From contig CANQCY010000013.1 of NCBI GenBank assembly GCA_947591245.1, forward strand, positions 1 to 45,107: 45,107 nucleotides of DNA, in the 5' to 3' direction. A model generated the notes under the pieces. That model was not told where the DNA came from. It worked only from the letters and a program-made list of their open reading frames with translations, and ran no database searches. Both the position numbers and the translations under genes were made by a program. The DNA is from an uncultured Lachnospiraceae bacterium (lineage in GTDB: Bacteria; Bacillota; Clostridia; Lachnospirales; Lachnospiraceae). Position 1 is the stretch's first letter; every line of letters begins with the position of its first letter. Below, in pieces: positions 33,543 to 42,389 of this stretch.

Positions 33543-34151
33543 TTATTTTAAAGAATAGGTAACGGTCGTCTCACCGAGGGTAAACGTTAATTTAAGGTCT
33601 TTTTTCGCCTTGGCGATTTTTTTCGGAACGTCAAAGACAAGGATGCCGTTTTTGGTTTTAAGCGGCTCTATTTTTTTCGCAGCCAGATCCTTGTCATAAG
33701 CAAGAAGCTGTGTCGGGGTGTAGTTGTATTCATCCTTATACAGCAATTTTGCGATGACCATTGTATCTTTTAGACCGGCTATCGGCAGGAATTCCGCTTC
33801 ATCTTTACCGTTATTGCGGACGCTCATATCTGCAACGATAAAGGAATTTCCCTTGCTTGGTTCAAAATAGCGGTAATTTCCGTTCTTGATCTTTTTTGGT
33901 GAAGATATTTTTTTAGCGCATATTTTCCAGTCGCCGAGCGATGTTTTCTTTCCGAGTTTCAATTCAGCCGCTTCCGGAGCCGCCGTGCTCTCTGCCGCCG
34001 CATCATCTGCGGCCGCTGCGGTCGCCGCGGGCGCCGCGCTGGATACGGAAGGGTCTGATGCGGAAGAACCCCCGGTCGTCGGCGATGCGGAAGCGCAGCC
34101 TGTCATGAGAAGCGCTGTGCATGTTAAAAGTAATAGTGCCTGTTTTTTCAT
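33543..34151 (-). CDS. Predicted lipoprotein with DUF4352-like domain
   Basis: 202-residue lipoprotein: signal ALLLLTCTALLMTGCAS with the lipobox cysteine at about residue 19, a low-complexity Ala/Ser/Pro spacer to about residue 65, then a beta-rich domain of about 130 residues. The pattern FIVADMSVRNNGKDEAEF resembles the DUF4352/telokin-like immunoglobulin fold of surface lipoproteins ('vdvtvkNngkepv'). Function unknown. The ATG at 34151 is chosen because AGGAGG precedes it and it begins the signal peptide; the frame is open further upstream but without SD. It has its own promoter. Confidence 0.8.
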   Translation of the reverse strand: MKKQALLLLTCTALLMTGCASASPTTGGSSASDPSVSSAAPAATAAAADDAAAESTAAPEAAELKLGKKTSLGDWKICAKKISSPKKIKNGNYRYFEPSKGNSFIVADMSVRNNGKDEAEFLPIAGLKDTMVIAKLLYKDEYNYTPTQLLAYDKDLAAKKIEPLKTKNGILVFDVPKKIAKAKKDLKLTFTLGETTVTYSLK

Positions 34152-34221
34152 TTTATAGTCCTCCTCGTTTAATATGTAGCGCTCAAAAATTTTCAAAGTA
34201 GATTTGAACAGCAATATTGTA

Positions 34222-34250
34222 AGTATAGCACGTTTTTTGTTTGAAAACAA
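34222..34250 (-). promoter_or_regulatory. Promoter of the lipoprotein gene
   Basis: On the minus strand TTGTTT (34250-34245), 17-nt spacer, TATACT (34227-34222), 71 nt before the start codon. Confidence 0.6.
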
Positions 34251-34336
34251 GAGGATTTTATTTGAGCTTCCCCATCGATTGGAAAAAGCAAAGAGCACAG
34301 GCCAAATCCGATCATTTATTGCCGCATCCCGCACTG

Positions 34337-35362
34337 TCAGCGCTGTACGCGTCCGGAGGCGTCCCCGCCGGCGAGCTTCATGACTTCATCCACGGATACC
34401 TGATTGAAATCGCCTTCAATGCTGTGCTTGAGACAGCTGGCTGCCACGGCGAACTCGATTGCCTGCTGGGGAGCCATATCCTGAAGGCAGGCATAAATTA
34501 ATCCTCCTCCAAAGGAATCGCCTCCGCCGACGCGGTCAACGATATGCATCAGATATTGCTTGGAAAAATAGCAGTCTGTTCCATCATAGAGCATTGCCGC
34601 CCATTTATTGTCGTTGGCTGAAATGGATGTGCGCAGGGTGATCGCCACCTTGCTGAAGCCAAAGCGGTCTGCCAGCTGTTTGGCTACATCCCGGTAACCC
34701 TCGTGATTCAGCTGCCCGGAGACAACATCCGTTCCGGCCGCCTTTATGCCGAATACGTCGTTTGCATCTTCTTCATTGGAGATGCATACGTCTACATATT
34801 CGCACAGTTTACCCATTACTTCGCCCGCTTTTTCCTTTGACCACAATTTATTTCTGTAATTTAAGTCGCAGCTCACGGTAACGCCCTTTTTCTTCGCCGT
34901 CCGGCATGCATCCAGACAGATGTCGGCTACGTTGTCGCCGAGGGCGGGCGTGATTCCCGTGAAATGGAACCAGTCGGTTCCTTCCAGAATTTTATCCCAG
35001 TCAAAATCTTCCTTAGATGCGGTCGCAATTGAGGAAGCGGCTCGGTCGTAGATCACTTTTGAAGGTCTCTGGCTGGCGCCTTTCTCCAGGAAGTAGATCC
35101 CGACGCGGTCGCCGCCGCGAACGATTTGTGATGTATCCACGCCGAACCGGCGCAGCGAATTGATTCCCGCTTGTCCGATTTCATGGGCGGGAAGCTTCGT
35201 GACAAATCCGGCATCCAGTCCGTAGTTTGCCAGCGATACGGCTACGTTTGCCTCTCCGCCGCCGTATGTGGCGCCATAAGATTCTGCCTGAACGAATCGA
35301 TAATATCCCTCCGGAGCAAGGCGGAGCATGATTTCACCGAAAGTAATAACTTTTTTTGTCAT
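34337..35362 (-). CDS. kdgK: PfkB-family sugar kinase, 2-keto-3-deoxygluconate kinase type
   Basis: Cytoplasmic kinase that phosphorylates 2-dehydro-3-deoxy-D-gluconate (KDG) in hexuronate/pectin breakdown; this is the closest subfamily by motif. The 341 residues have the PfkB signatures: GEIMLRL at the N-terminus, GGGEANVAVSLANYG, and VDRVGGGDSFGGGL with the catalytic aspartate. CDLNYRNKLWS and NEEDANDVFG are typical of KDG kinases. The ATG at 35362 is used because GGAGGAAAAA precedes it. No KDPG aldolase, uronate isomerase or transporter is adjacent, so substrate remains an inference. Confidence 0.87.
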   Translation of the reverse strand: MTKKVITFGEIMLRLAPEGYYRFVQAESYGATYGGGEANVAVSLANYGLDAGFVTKLPAHEIGQAGINSLRRFGVDTSQIVRGGDRVGIYFLEKGASQRPSKVIYDRAASSIATASKEDFDWDKILEGTDWFHFTGITPALGDNVADICLDACRTAKKKGVTVSCDLNYRNKLWSKEKAGEVMGKLCEYVDVCISNEEDANDVFGIKAAGTDVVSGQLNHEGYRDVAKQLADRFGFSKVAITLRTSISANDNKWAAMLYDGTDCYFSKQYLMHIVDRVGGGDSFGGGLIYACLQDMAPQQAIEFAVAASCLKHSIEGDFNQVSVDEVMKLAGGDASGRVQR

Positions 35363-35376
35363 TTTTTCCTCCATTC

Positions 35377-35392
35377 TGCCGCGTGAGCGGCA
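35377..35392 (-). other. Hairpin just upstream of the kdgK ribosome binding site
   Basis: TGCCGC (35377-35382) and GCGGCA (35387-35392) form a perfect 6-bp GC-rich stem with a 4-nt loop, ending 4 nt before the SD. It may influence ribosome access or protect the short leader. Confidence 0.4.
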
Positions 35393-35418
35393 CGCATATG
35401 CATGTAGTATTACTTTTG

Positions 35419-35447
35419 ATTATAGATTTCGGTTTATAGTATGTCAA
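35419..35447 (-). promoter_or_regulatory. Perfect consensus promoter of kdgK
   Basis: On the minus strand TTGACA (35447-35442), 17-nt spacer, TATAAT (35424-35419): all 12 bases match the housekeeping consensus with ideal spacing. Such strength usually implies control by a repressor or by message structure. Confidence 0.85.
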
Positions 35448-35540
35448 GGATTTGAAAAAAATTTTCGCTGATTATATGCCGGAGATATCGTGATTGCGCA
35501 GTTTGTCCCAAATACGACTGAAAAAACCGAAATTTGATTG

Positions 35541-35569
35541 TTTACAGAAGCCCAAAATCGTGTTACAGT
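35541..35569 (+). promoter_or_regulatory. Promoter of the large surface protein gene
   Basis: TTTACA (35541-35546), 17-nt spacer, TACAGT (35564-35569), 64 nt before the TTG start at 35633. Confidence 0.5.
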
Positions 35570-35632
35570 AGATACACCCGGGGAAAATAATGTAAACTGA
35601 TGAGTTTGTTTTTTGGGTTAGGAGTGATTACT

Positions 35633-38600
35633 TTGAAAAAATTTAGACGAAGAATTTTATGTTTCATGCTTGTGCTCGCGATGTTTGGCACAGGGCTTCC
35701 GCTTATGGAAGTAACGGAATCAAAAGCAGCTGTTGCACTGACGGATTATGGAGGATATGGGCCGGTTTCCCAGGCGCTCAATGTCAATTTTGACACGTCT
35801 GCGATCCGGCGGTCCGGAGACATCGGAAATATCAAATGGGGAATTGATGCGAACGGCGTATTTGCTTTTTATCATTCGGATGCCACGCCGGACAAAGCGA
35901 TTACCAATGCTACGGGAATGCCGTCGTTTTATTTGGCGTCCGAGGTATTGTGGCGGGACTATGTGTCTGAGATCAAGTATGTGACCATGGCAAATCTGGA
36001 CAGTTATGTTCTGATAAGGGATATGAGTTATTATTTTCGTGACTGTACAAATCTTAAATATGTCATCATGCTTCCGGCTGCCGCCAATATGATGAAATAT
36101 ACGTTTGCCAATTGTACAAGTCTGGTGGGACTGAGCTGCGCCATGCCGGAGGCGTCCAATATAACGGGCTGTTTTTCCGGATGCAAATCCCTGAGCAGGG
36201 ACGTGGTTTTCCTGAACAATCCGACAGCGTGCACATATGCGTTTGACAATACGATCTGCAGAGCGCTCGTGAGATCGGAGTATTATAATGAGCAAAGCGA
36301 TCTGGCGACGAAAAGCGGGTGCAACGATTACTGCAAGATGGGATCGTGCCACCTGACCTTGTACGGACTTTCACGTACAGCCGGGGAACTTACGGAAGAG
36401 TGCCGGTCGGATGCATATGTGTCGTCAATCCGCTATGGACAGAAATTGTCGGATGCGGAAGTCGGAAGTACAGGAGGACTGCGTCTGGCATACAAGCGCT
36501 ACGGACAGTCTTATCAGGAGAGCGTCTATATTCCGGCTTTGATAACCGGCGTTAAGCAGTCAAACAGAGAGTGGAGTGCCGTTTTGAGAACCGGCGAGTA
36601 TACAGATTGTCTGGATATTTTAATGACCCCCAGAATAAGCGGCCTGGGAACAATACAGCCCTCTGTATTTTATGGCTCGAAGTTCAAAAAACTGACGGTA
36701 GAGCGGTGCCCGCTCAGCGAGTGCAACATTGTTTTTGCTGACAAATCCTATGTGCATAATGGAAGCGCAATAATACCGGCGGTGTCGTTGTACAATCCGT
36801 ACAACGGTGAAAAATTGACAGAGGGTACGGATTATACCGTCGTTTGCAGCAACAATATCAATGCGGGCACAGCGACGGTGACTTTTACGGGAAAAGGGCA
36901 GTATTCCGGCACGGCTGTAAGAACGTACGAAATAAGCAAGGGCAGTATGGCAGGGAAAGTTGCGGCGACCGGATATAAAGGCGTTTATGATGGAAAGGCA
37001 CACGGGATTTCGGTGACGGCGCCGTCCGGAGCAGTGGTGCGGTATGGCCTGTCGCTGACAAGCTGCAATCAAACGACGCCTTTGACGTTCGATTCGGTAG
37101 GAAGCCATAAGGTGTATTTTAAAGTGACTAAGGATAATTATATTGCTTATGGGGATTCCAGAACCGTGGAGATCACACCTGCCGATATGACAGTGAGTGC
37201 GGCAGGATATAGCGGGGTATACGATAAATGTGCGCATGGCATATCGGTTCGTGTAAGCAATCCGCCGTCTGGGGCAGAAATCCGGTACGGAACATCGAGC
37301 GGCACGTATAATCTCAGTCAGAGTCCGGCCTATGTGAACGCGGGAAGTTATACGGTGTACTATCAGGTGACAGCGCCGAATTACAAGACATATACGGGAA
37401 GCGCAGTCGTTACGAATACGCGGAAGGATATCGCAACGTGCAGCATTTCCGATGTTAGCGGGGGCAAATATAATGCGCAGCCGCATACGCCGTCGGTCTC
37501 CGTTTCGGATGGCGGCACGGCGCTGGTAAAAGGCACGGATTATACAGTTACATACAGTAATAATGTCAATGCGGGAACCGCATCGGTTACCATTGAGGGA
37601 AAAGGCAATTATACGGGAAATGCGGTGAAAACTTTTTCGATTGCGAAAGGCGATATGTCGGTCAGCGCTTCCGGTTATAGCGGAACGTATGACAGATCGG
37701 CCCACGGCATAACCGTTCGTGTTGATAAGCCGTCAAGCGGAGCGGTTGTAATGTATGGAATGGCAAATGGGACATATGACCTGAGCAATTGCCCCAAATT
37801 TTCGGATGCGGGAAGCTATACGGTATATTATCGGGTAACGGCGCCCAATTATACAACGTACACGGGAGCGGGCACGGTAAAAATCAGCGGCAAAAATATT
37901 TCCGCCTGCAATGTGAGCGGCATTCGCGACGGGGTATATAATGGAAATGCGCATACGCCGGAGGTATCCGTTTCCGACGGTAATGTCCTGCTTGCGAAAG
38001 GAACGGATTATACGGTTGCATACAGCAACAATATCGATGCGGGAACTGCCACGGTGACAATTATGGGAAAGGGCAATTATACGGGAAGTGCAGTGAAAAC
38101 GTTTTCAATTGCTAAGGCGGAAATGGCGGTTAGTGCGGCAGGGTACAGCGGAACGTATGACAAGTCCCGCCATGGGGTTTCGGTACGGGTAAGCAAACCG
38201 TCAGCCGGAGCCGTGATCCGATACGGAACATCAGCCGGAGCATATGGGCTGACGGCAAGCCCGACGTATGAAAATGTGGGAAACTATACGGTGTATTATC
38301 AGGTGACAGCGCCAAATTATAATACGTATACCGACAGTGCAACCGTTAATATTTGTGCGAAAAATATCGGCGACTGTGTGATGGAAACGATCGCAGATGA
38401 AACTTACGACGGCAGGGAACACACCCCGCTGCCGGTTATTGCGGATGGGGCAAAACTATTGGCAAAGGATGTGGATTACACGGTTTCATACAGCAGTAAT
38501 ACGAATGCCGGGACAGCAGAGGCGGTAGTGGCGGGAAAAGGAAATTATACGGGGAGCGTCACAAAATCATTTCTCATTCATCCGCTAACGGTAGAGGATG

Positions 38601-40471
38601 TGCAGTTGTGGCAGGATGAGTTTGAATATAATGGGAATCCGCACCGACCTGAGGCGCAGGGCTATAAGGCGAGCGATTATGCGGTTGATTATCATGAAAA
38701 TACAGATGCGGGTACGGCGAGAGCAGTATTTTCTTTTCAGGGAAATTATACCGGAACAGTGACAAAGGAATTTGTGATACATCCGAAAGCGGTAACAGAG
38801 GAAATCATTTTCCCTGAGGCGTCGGAGATCACATATAGTCCGGGAATTGCCGTTTCACAGTCTGCGCTAAGCGCAGTCGAAAACGAGTACGGAAGTTTTC
38901 GCTGGGAAGATCCAGAGCAGATGGCTGTAGTAAATAATGACGGATATGCGGTTCGGTTTACTCCGAACGATAATAAAAATTATGACTGGAAAGAAGTAGA
39001 CGGCTGGAATGAGACGGAGAAAGCGGTGATTCGGAAAATACCGCTTACCGTAAAAAAGGCGTCCGGCGAACTTCCCGCAATTACTGCGTCATGTCTGGCG
39101 GAAGGCGAGCAATTGAAGGAGTCACAGCTTGCATGGGAAGGCGAGGCAGGCGATTTGTCGTGGTCTGACCCGGATATGCGCGTTTCAACAGAGGTTTCTG
39201 CTTATTTGCTGGATTTTATTCCGAAAGACAACGATAATTATGACTGGGCAAGCGTTGGTGAGTGGGATGAAATAAATCAAGCGTATAAAGTTCCCTGCGA
39301 TTTGACAGTAATCGCAAATCCGGATGCGTCGTGCTTAAAAGAAGGGGATCGTCTGGCTTCCTCCGTACTCACTTCAAAACAGGCAGGAGCTGTGTACGAG
39401 TGGGAAACTCCGGATCTTGTCGTGGTGAAGTCGGAGGCGTCTGTAAATGCGTATCCCGCGATTTATCGTTACCGCGGGGAGACGCTGGTTCGGATGGTGC
39501 CGGTATTGATCTGGAAGGAGCCGGCGCAGACGGTTAAACCGTTAGAGACAGAAAAACCAGTGGAGACAGAAAAGCCGGTGCAGACGGTTAAACCAGTGGA
39601 GACAGCGAAACCAGCAGAGACAGTAAAGCCGGTGCAGACGGGAAAGCCGGCGCAGACGGTTAAACCGATAGAGACAGTAAAACCAGTGGAGACAGCGAAA
39701 CCAGTAAAGACGAAAGAGCCGGTGCAGACGGTTAAACCGTCAGAGACAGTAAAGCCAGTGGAGACAGCGAAACCAGCAGAGACAGTAAAGCCAGTGGAGA
39801 CAGTAAAACCAGTGGAGACAGAAAAGCCGGCGCAGACGGTTAAACCGTCAGAGACAGAAAAGCCAGTGGAGACAGCGAAACCAGTGGAGACAGTAAAGCC
39901 AGTGGAGACAGTAAAACCAGTGGAGACAGAAAAGCCGGCGCAGACGGTTAAACCGTCAGAGACAGTAAAACCAGTGGAGACAGCAAAGCCAGTGGAGACA
40001 GTAAAACCAGTGGAGACGGAAGAACCAAGAGAGACGCACACGCCATTTTATCCTGAGGCAACGCAAGTTCCGAATCCCATAGATTCGATTTACGAAGGGA
40101 TGGAACAAAATGCACCAAATGCGTATGAGATTGTGAATCAGTATATTAAAGCTAAAATGCTGTCAGGGGATGTGGCGAAAGACGCTGCGAATGCCCGGAG
40201 CGTCAATTCTATTCGTTCTGTCACGTCAAGCATTAAAACAAAATGGCTGAAAAAACGCAATACGACAATACGTTTGAAAAAGGGTACTAAGCTGCGGCTG
40301 CGGATAAAAGGGGTTTCTAAAAAGAGAAAACTCAAATGGCGGTCAACGCGAAAAAGTATTGTTTCTGTCAATAAAAAGGGGATAATTACGGTCAAAAAGA
40401 AGGGGACGGCAAAAATTACCGTACGTGTTGGGAAAAAGAGGTATGCATGCAGGATAAAAGTCAGAAAATAA
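35633..40471 (+). CDS. Giant repeat-rich surface protein (DUF285, MBG-like, Pro/Thr/Glu/Lys tract, Big_2)
   Basis: 1612-residue secreted protein. It starts with TTG at 35633 behind AGGAG (35620-35624); the ATG at 35600 has no SD and would precede the charged n-region KKFRRR. A signal peptide (ILCFMLVLAMFGTGLPL) follows. Order: a BspA-like DUF285 region (about residues 125-210; MSYYFRDCTNLKYV, GCFSGCKSL), alternating MBG-like domains of two types (about 365-1050; KGTDYTVTYSNN ... GKGNYTG and VSASGYSGTYD ... YYRVTAPNY), three weaker repeats with a W-E-D-P/YDW theme (about 1055-1290), a 28-fold PxxTxK hexapeptide tract (about 1297-1464), a spacer, and a very basic Big_2-like end (LKKGTKLRLRIKGV). 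No LPXTG motif. Probably an adhesin or surface scaffold (inference). Confidence 0.87.
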   Translation: MKKFRRRILCFMLVLAMFGTGLPLMEVTESKAAVALTDYGGYGPVSQALNVNFDTSAIRRSGDIGNIKWGIDANGVFAFYHSDATPDKAITNATGMPSFYLASEVLWRDYVSEIKYVTMANLDSYVLIRDMSYYFRDCTNLKYVIMLPAAANMMKYTFANCTSLVGLSCAMPEASNITGCFSGCKSLSRDVVFLNNPTACTYAFDNTICRALVRSEYYNEQSDLATKSGCNDYCKMGSCHLTLYGLSRTAGELTEECRSDAYVSSIRYGQKLSDAEVGSTGGLRLAYKRYGQSYQESVYIPALITGVKQSNREWSAVLRTGEYTDCLDILMTPRISGLGTIQPSVFYGSKFKKLTVERCPLSECNIVFADKSYVHNGSAIIPAVSLYNPYNGEKLTEGTDYTVVCSNNINAGTATVTFTGKGQYSGTAVRTYEISKGSMAGKVAATGYKGVYDGKAHGISVTAPSGAVVRYGLSLTSCNQTTPLTFDSVGSHKVYFKVTKDNYIAYGDSRTVEITPADMTVSAAGYSGVYDKCAHGISVRVSNPPSGAEIRYGTSSGTYNLSQSPAYVNAGSYTVYYQVTAPNYKTYTGSAVVTNTRKDIATCSISDVSGGKYNAQPHTPSVSVSDGGTALVKGTDYTVTYSNNVNAGTASVTIEGKGNYTGNAVKTFSIAKGDMSVSASGYSGTYDRSAHGITVRVDKPSSGAVVMYGMANGTYDLSNCPKFSDAGSYTVYYRVTAPNYTTYTGAGTVKISGKNISACNVSGIRDGVYNGNAHTPEVSVSDGNVLLAKGTDYTVAYSNNIDAGTATVTIMGKGNYTGSAVKTFSIAKAEMAVSAAGYSGTYDKSRHGVSVRVSKPSAGAVIRYGTSAGAYGLTASPTYENVGNYTVYYQVTAPNYNTYTDSATVNICAKNIGDCVMETIADETYDGREHTPLPVIADGAKLLAKDVDYTVSYSSNTNAGTAEAVVAGKGNYTGSVTKSFLIHPLTVEDVQLWQDEFEYNGNPHRPEAQGYKASDYAVDYHENTDAGTARAVFSFQGNYTGTVTKEFVIHPKAVTEEIIFPEASEITYSPGIAVSQSALSAVENEYGSFRWEDPEQMAVVNNDGYAVRFTPNDNKNYDWKEVDGWNETEKAVIRKIPLTVKKASGELPAITASCLAEGEQLKESQLAWEGEAGDLSWSDPDMRVSTEVSAYLLDFIPKDNDNYDWASVGEWDEINQAYKVPCDLTVIANPDASCLKEGDRLASSVLTSKQAGAVYEWETPDLVVVKSEASVNAYPAIYRYRGETLVRMVPVLIWKEPAQTVKPLETEKPVETEKPVQTVKPVETAKPAETVKPVQTGKPAQTVKPIETVKPVETAKPVKTKEPVQTVKPSETVKPVETAKPAETVKPVETVKPVETEKPAQTVKPSETEKPVETAKPVETVKPVETVKPVETEKPAQTVKPSETVKPVETAKPVETVKPVETEEPRETHTPFYPEATQVPNPIDSIYEGMEQNAPNAYEIVNQYIKAKMLSGDVAKDAANARSVNSIRSVTSSIKTKWLKKRNTTIRLKKGTKLRLRIKGVSKKRKLKWRSTRKSIVSVNKKGIITVKKKGTAKITVRVGKKRYACRIKVRK
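37180..38580 (+). repeat. Three tandem 468-bp (156-aa) coding repeats
   Basis: The same point of the unit (AGCGG before the GTATACGAT/GTATGAC stretch) recurs at 37211, 37679 and 38147, exactly 468 bp apart each time. Each unit joins one GYSG...VYYQVTAPNY domain with one KGTDYTV...GKGNYTG domain. The third copy's second half is more diverged. Confidence 0.85.
39521..40042 (+). repeat. 18-bp tandem repeat tract with 108-bp higher-order period
   Basis: Twenty-eight in-frame 18-bp units encode PxxTxK hexapeptides (PVETVK, PVETEK, PAQTVK, PSETVK and others), with a degenerate 29th unit. Six-unit blocks recur: the GAAAAGCCGG start at 39821 is repeated at 39929, 108 bp later. Copy-number change would alter length without shifting the frame. 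The tract probably spans the cell wall. Confidence 0.9.
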
Positions 40472-40482
40472 TGTGGTTATAG

Positions 40483-40511
40483 TTGTTGTATCGAGGAAAA
40501 TATGTTACACT
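40483..40511 (+). promoter_or_regulatory. Promoter of hflX-folA
   Basis: TTGTTG (40483-40488), 17-nt spacer, TACACT (40506-40511), 56 nt before the hflX start. Confidence 0.55.
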
Positions 40512-40566
40512 AGTGTAGCAATATTATGTTTGGCAAATGGCAGATACTTGTAGAAATGAGGGATAT

Positions 40567-41859
40567 ATGGCAGCATTATTTGAAACGGATGAAATTCAGG
40601 AGAGGGTAATTCTTGTTGCGGTTGATCTTGATGATGGCACGGATGTAACAGCATCGCTGGATGAATTGGAGGAATTAGCAAAAACAGCGGGCGCTGTGGC
40701 TGTCGGGAGAATGGTGCAGAATCGCAATGGCATTCAGCCGGGAACGTATATCGGAAAAGGAAAGTTGGAGGAATTGAGGCGGCTGATTCAGGATACGTCG
40801 GCGGACACAGTGGTGTGTGACGATGAGCTTTCTCCGGCACAGCTTGCAAATCTTCAGGAGGCTCTGCAGTGCAAGGTGATCGATCGGACTGTGATGATTT
40901 TGGATATTTTTGCCTCACATGCCAGTACGAGCGAAGGAAAGCTGCAGGTGGAACTTGCCCAGCTCAGATACCGCGCAACAAGGCTGACCGGACTCGGAAC
41001 ATCGTTGTCGAGAATCGGCGGAGGCGCTGCGGGAAGCAGCGGAGGAATCGGAACAAAGGGACCCGGTGAGAAAAAACTGGAGATGGACCGGCGACTGATC
41101 AGGGATCGGATTTCAGCGCTAAACCGACAGCTTAAAAGCCTTGTTGCGACAAGAGAAACGATGAGGAAACAGCGCCGGGGCAACGCTGCTCGTGTAGTGG
41201 CGATCGTAGGTTATACAAATGCGGGCAAGTCAACGTTGTTAAATTCACTTACGCAGGCAGAGGTGTTGGAAGAGGATAAATTATTTGCTACCCTTGACCC
41301 GACGACGAGAAGTTATGAAATGGAAAATGGACAGAATGTTCTTTTTACGGATACGGTCGGGTTTATCAATAAGCTTCCACACCAATTAATACAGTCATTT
41401 CGCAGTACGCTGGAAGAAGCAAAATATGCAGATATGATTATGCATGTCGTGGACTGTTCGGATAAGAATTTTGAAATGCATATGGACGTTGTGTATGACA
41501 CGTTGAAAAGTCTGGGGATTCAGGACAAGCCGGTACTTACCGTGTTTAATAAAATAGATTTGTGCGAGAACGACACGAACGCACATGTCTTTAAGGATGA
41601 ACAGAGTCAGGATACGGTAAAAATATCGGCGAAGTACAAAACCGGTTTTGATGAGCTTTTGAGTAAAACCGAGCAAATTTTAAACGAGGGATTTGTGCGG
41701 ATCGAGAAAACATTTTCTTATGATGATGCAGGTAAGATACAGCTTATCCGCAAATATGGAAATTTGGAAGTGGAAGAATACAGGGAGGACGGTATTTTTA
41801 TCAAAGCAGCAATACTGTCAGAGTATGTGGGGAAGGTCATGGGTGACGGCAAGGCATGA
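40567..41859 (+). CDS. hflX: Ribosome-associated GTPase HflX
   Basis: GTPase that binds the 50S subunit and splits or rescues stalled and hibernating 70S ribosomes under stress. The 430 residues show the N-terminal HflX domain (GRMVQNRNGIQPGTYIGKGKLEEL), the Gly-rich helical linker GGGAAGSSGGIGTKGPGE, and the G domain with G1 GYTNAGKS, G3 DTVGFI and G4 NKID. The ATG at 40567 is chosen over 40537 because GAGGG precedes it and MAALFETD is then the N-terminus. It overlaps folA by 4 nt (ATGA). Confidence 0.95.
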   Translation: MAALFETDEIQERVILVAVDLDDGTDVTASLDELEELAKTAGAVAVGRMVQNRNGIQPGTYIGKGKLEELRRLIQDTSADTVVCDDELSPAQLANLQEALQCKVIDRTVMILDIFASHASTSEGKLQVELAQLRYRATRLTGLGTSLSRIGGGAAGSSGGIGTKGPGEKKLEMDRRLIRDRISALNRQLKSLVATRETMRKQRRGNAARVVAIVGYTNAGKSTLLNSLTQAEVLEEDKLFATLDPTTRSYEMENGQNVLFTDTVGFINKLPHQLIQSFRSTLEEAKYADMIMHVVDCSDKNFEMHMDVVYDTLKSLGIQDKPVLTVFNKIDLCENDTNAHVFKDEQSQDTVKISAKYKTGFDELLSKTEQILNEGFVRIEKTFSYDDAGKIQLIRKYGNLEVEEYREDGIFIKAAILSEYVGKVMGDGKA

Positions 41860-42389
41860 AAAAAATCATAATGCTGGCAGCAGTTGACCGGCGCTGGGGA
41901 ATCGGACGCCGGAACAGATTATTGTTTCATATAAAAGAAGATATGGAGTATTTTCGCAATAAGACGATTCACAATATCGTAGTGATGGGGCGCAGGACAT
42001 TTGAGAGCCTGCCGGGAAGAAGGCCGCTGCCAAATAGGACAAATATCGTCCTTTCAAGACAAAAAGAGCTTTCCAGCCGATATGGGGCGGGAGAGAGCGG
42101 ACTGATTTTTATGGAATCATGCGAAGAAGCGCTTGAATATGCAGAAAATGCACAGCAATCTGTTTTTATTATTGGCGGCGGGGAAATCTATCGGGAATTT
42201 TTGGATGAAGCGTCAGAGGCATATATAACAAAAGTGGACGCGGTGAGAGAGGCGGATACATTTTTTCCCGATTTGGATAAACTGCCGGAGTGGAAAGTTA
42301 TCTCAAAAAGCGGAAAAGGGAGAGAGACGGGATGTCCGGAGTACGAGTTTTGGCATTATTGCAAAAGCGGAAAAATGAGCGTGACTTAA
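41856..42389 (+). CDS. folA: Dihydrofolate reductase
   Basis: Reduces dihydrofolate to tetrahydrofolate with NADPH. The 177 residues contain AAVDRRWGIGRRN, the catalytic acid D29 in KEDMEYF (equivalent to Asp-27 of E. coli), GRRTFESLPGRRPLP, and FIIGGGEIYREFL. The usual Pro-Trp before the active site (Trp-22 in E. coli) is Leu-Phe (L23-F24) here, a feature that may affect the substrate loop. It is coupled to hflX by ATGA, and its last 4 nt overlap the 3' end of the convergent subtilase gene. No thyA is adjacent. Confidence 0.93.
   Translation: MKKIIMLAAVDRRWGIGRRNRLLFHIKEDMEYFRNKTIHNIVVMGRRTFESLPGRRPLPNRTNIVLSRQKELSSRYGAGESGLIFMESCEEALEYAENAQQSVFIIGGGEIYREFLDEASEAYITKVDAVREADTFFPDLDKLPEWKVISKSGKGRETGCPEYEFWHYCKSGKMSVT

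Noticed and set aside
36620-37705. 361-codon open frame on the minus strand
   Set aside because: Shadow of the MBG repeats; its apparent repeats mirror those of the real gene.
39469-40041. Minus-strand frame of TGF-type repeats
   Set aside because: It is the reverse reading of the 18-bp repeat tract, with no start signals.
39521-40042. CRISPR array
   Set aside because: Units are contiguous 18-bp coding repeats with no unique spacers; the frame is kept throughout.
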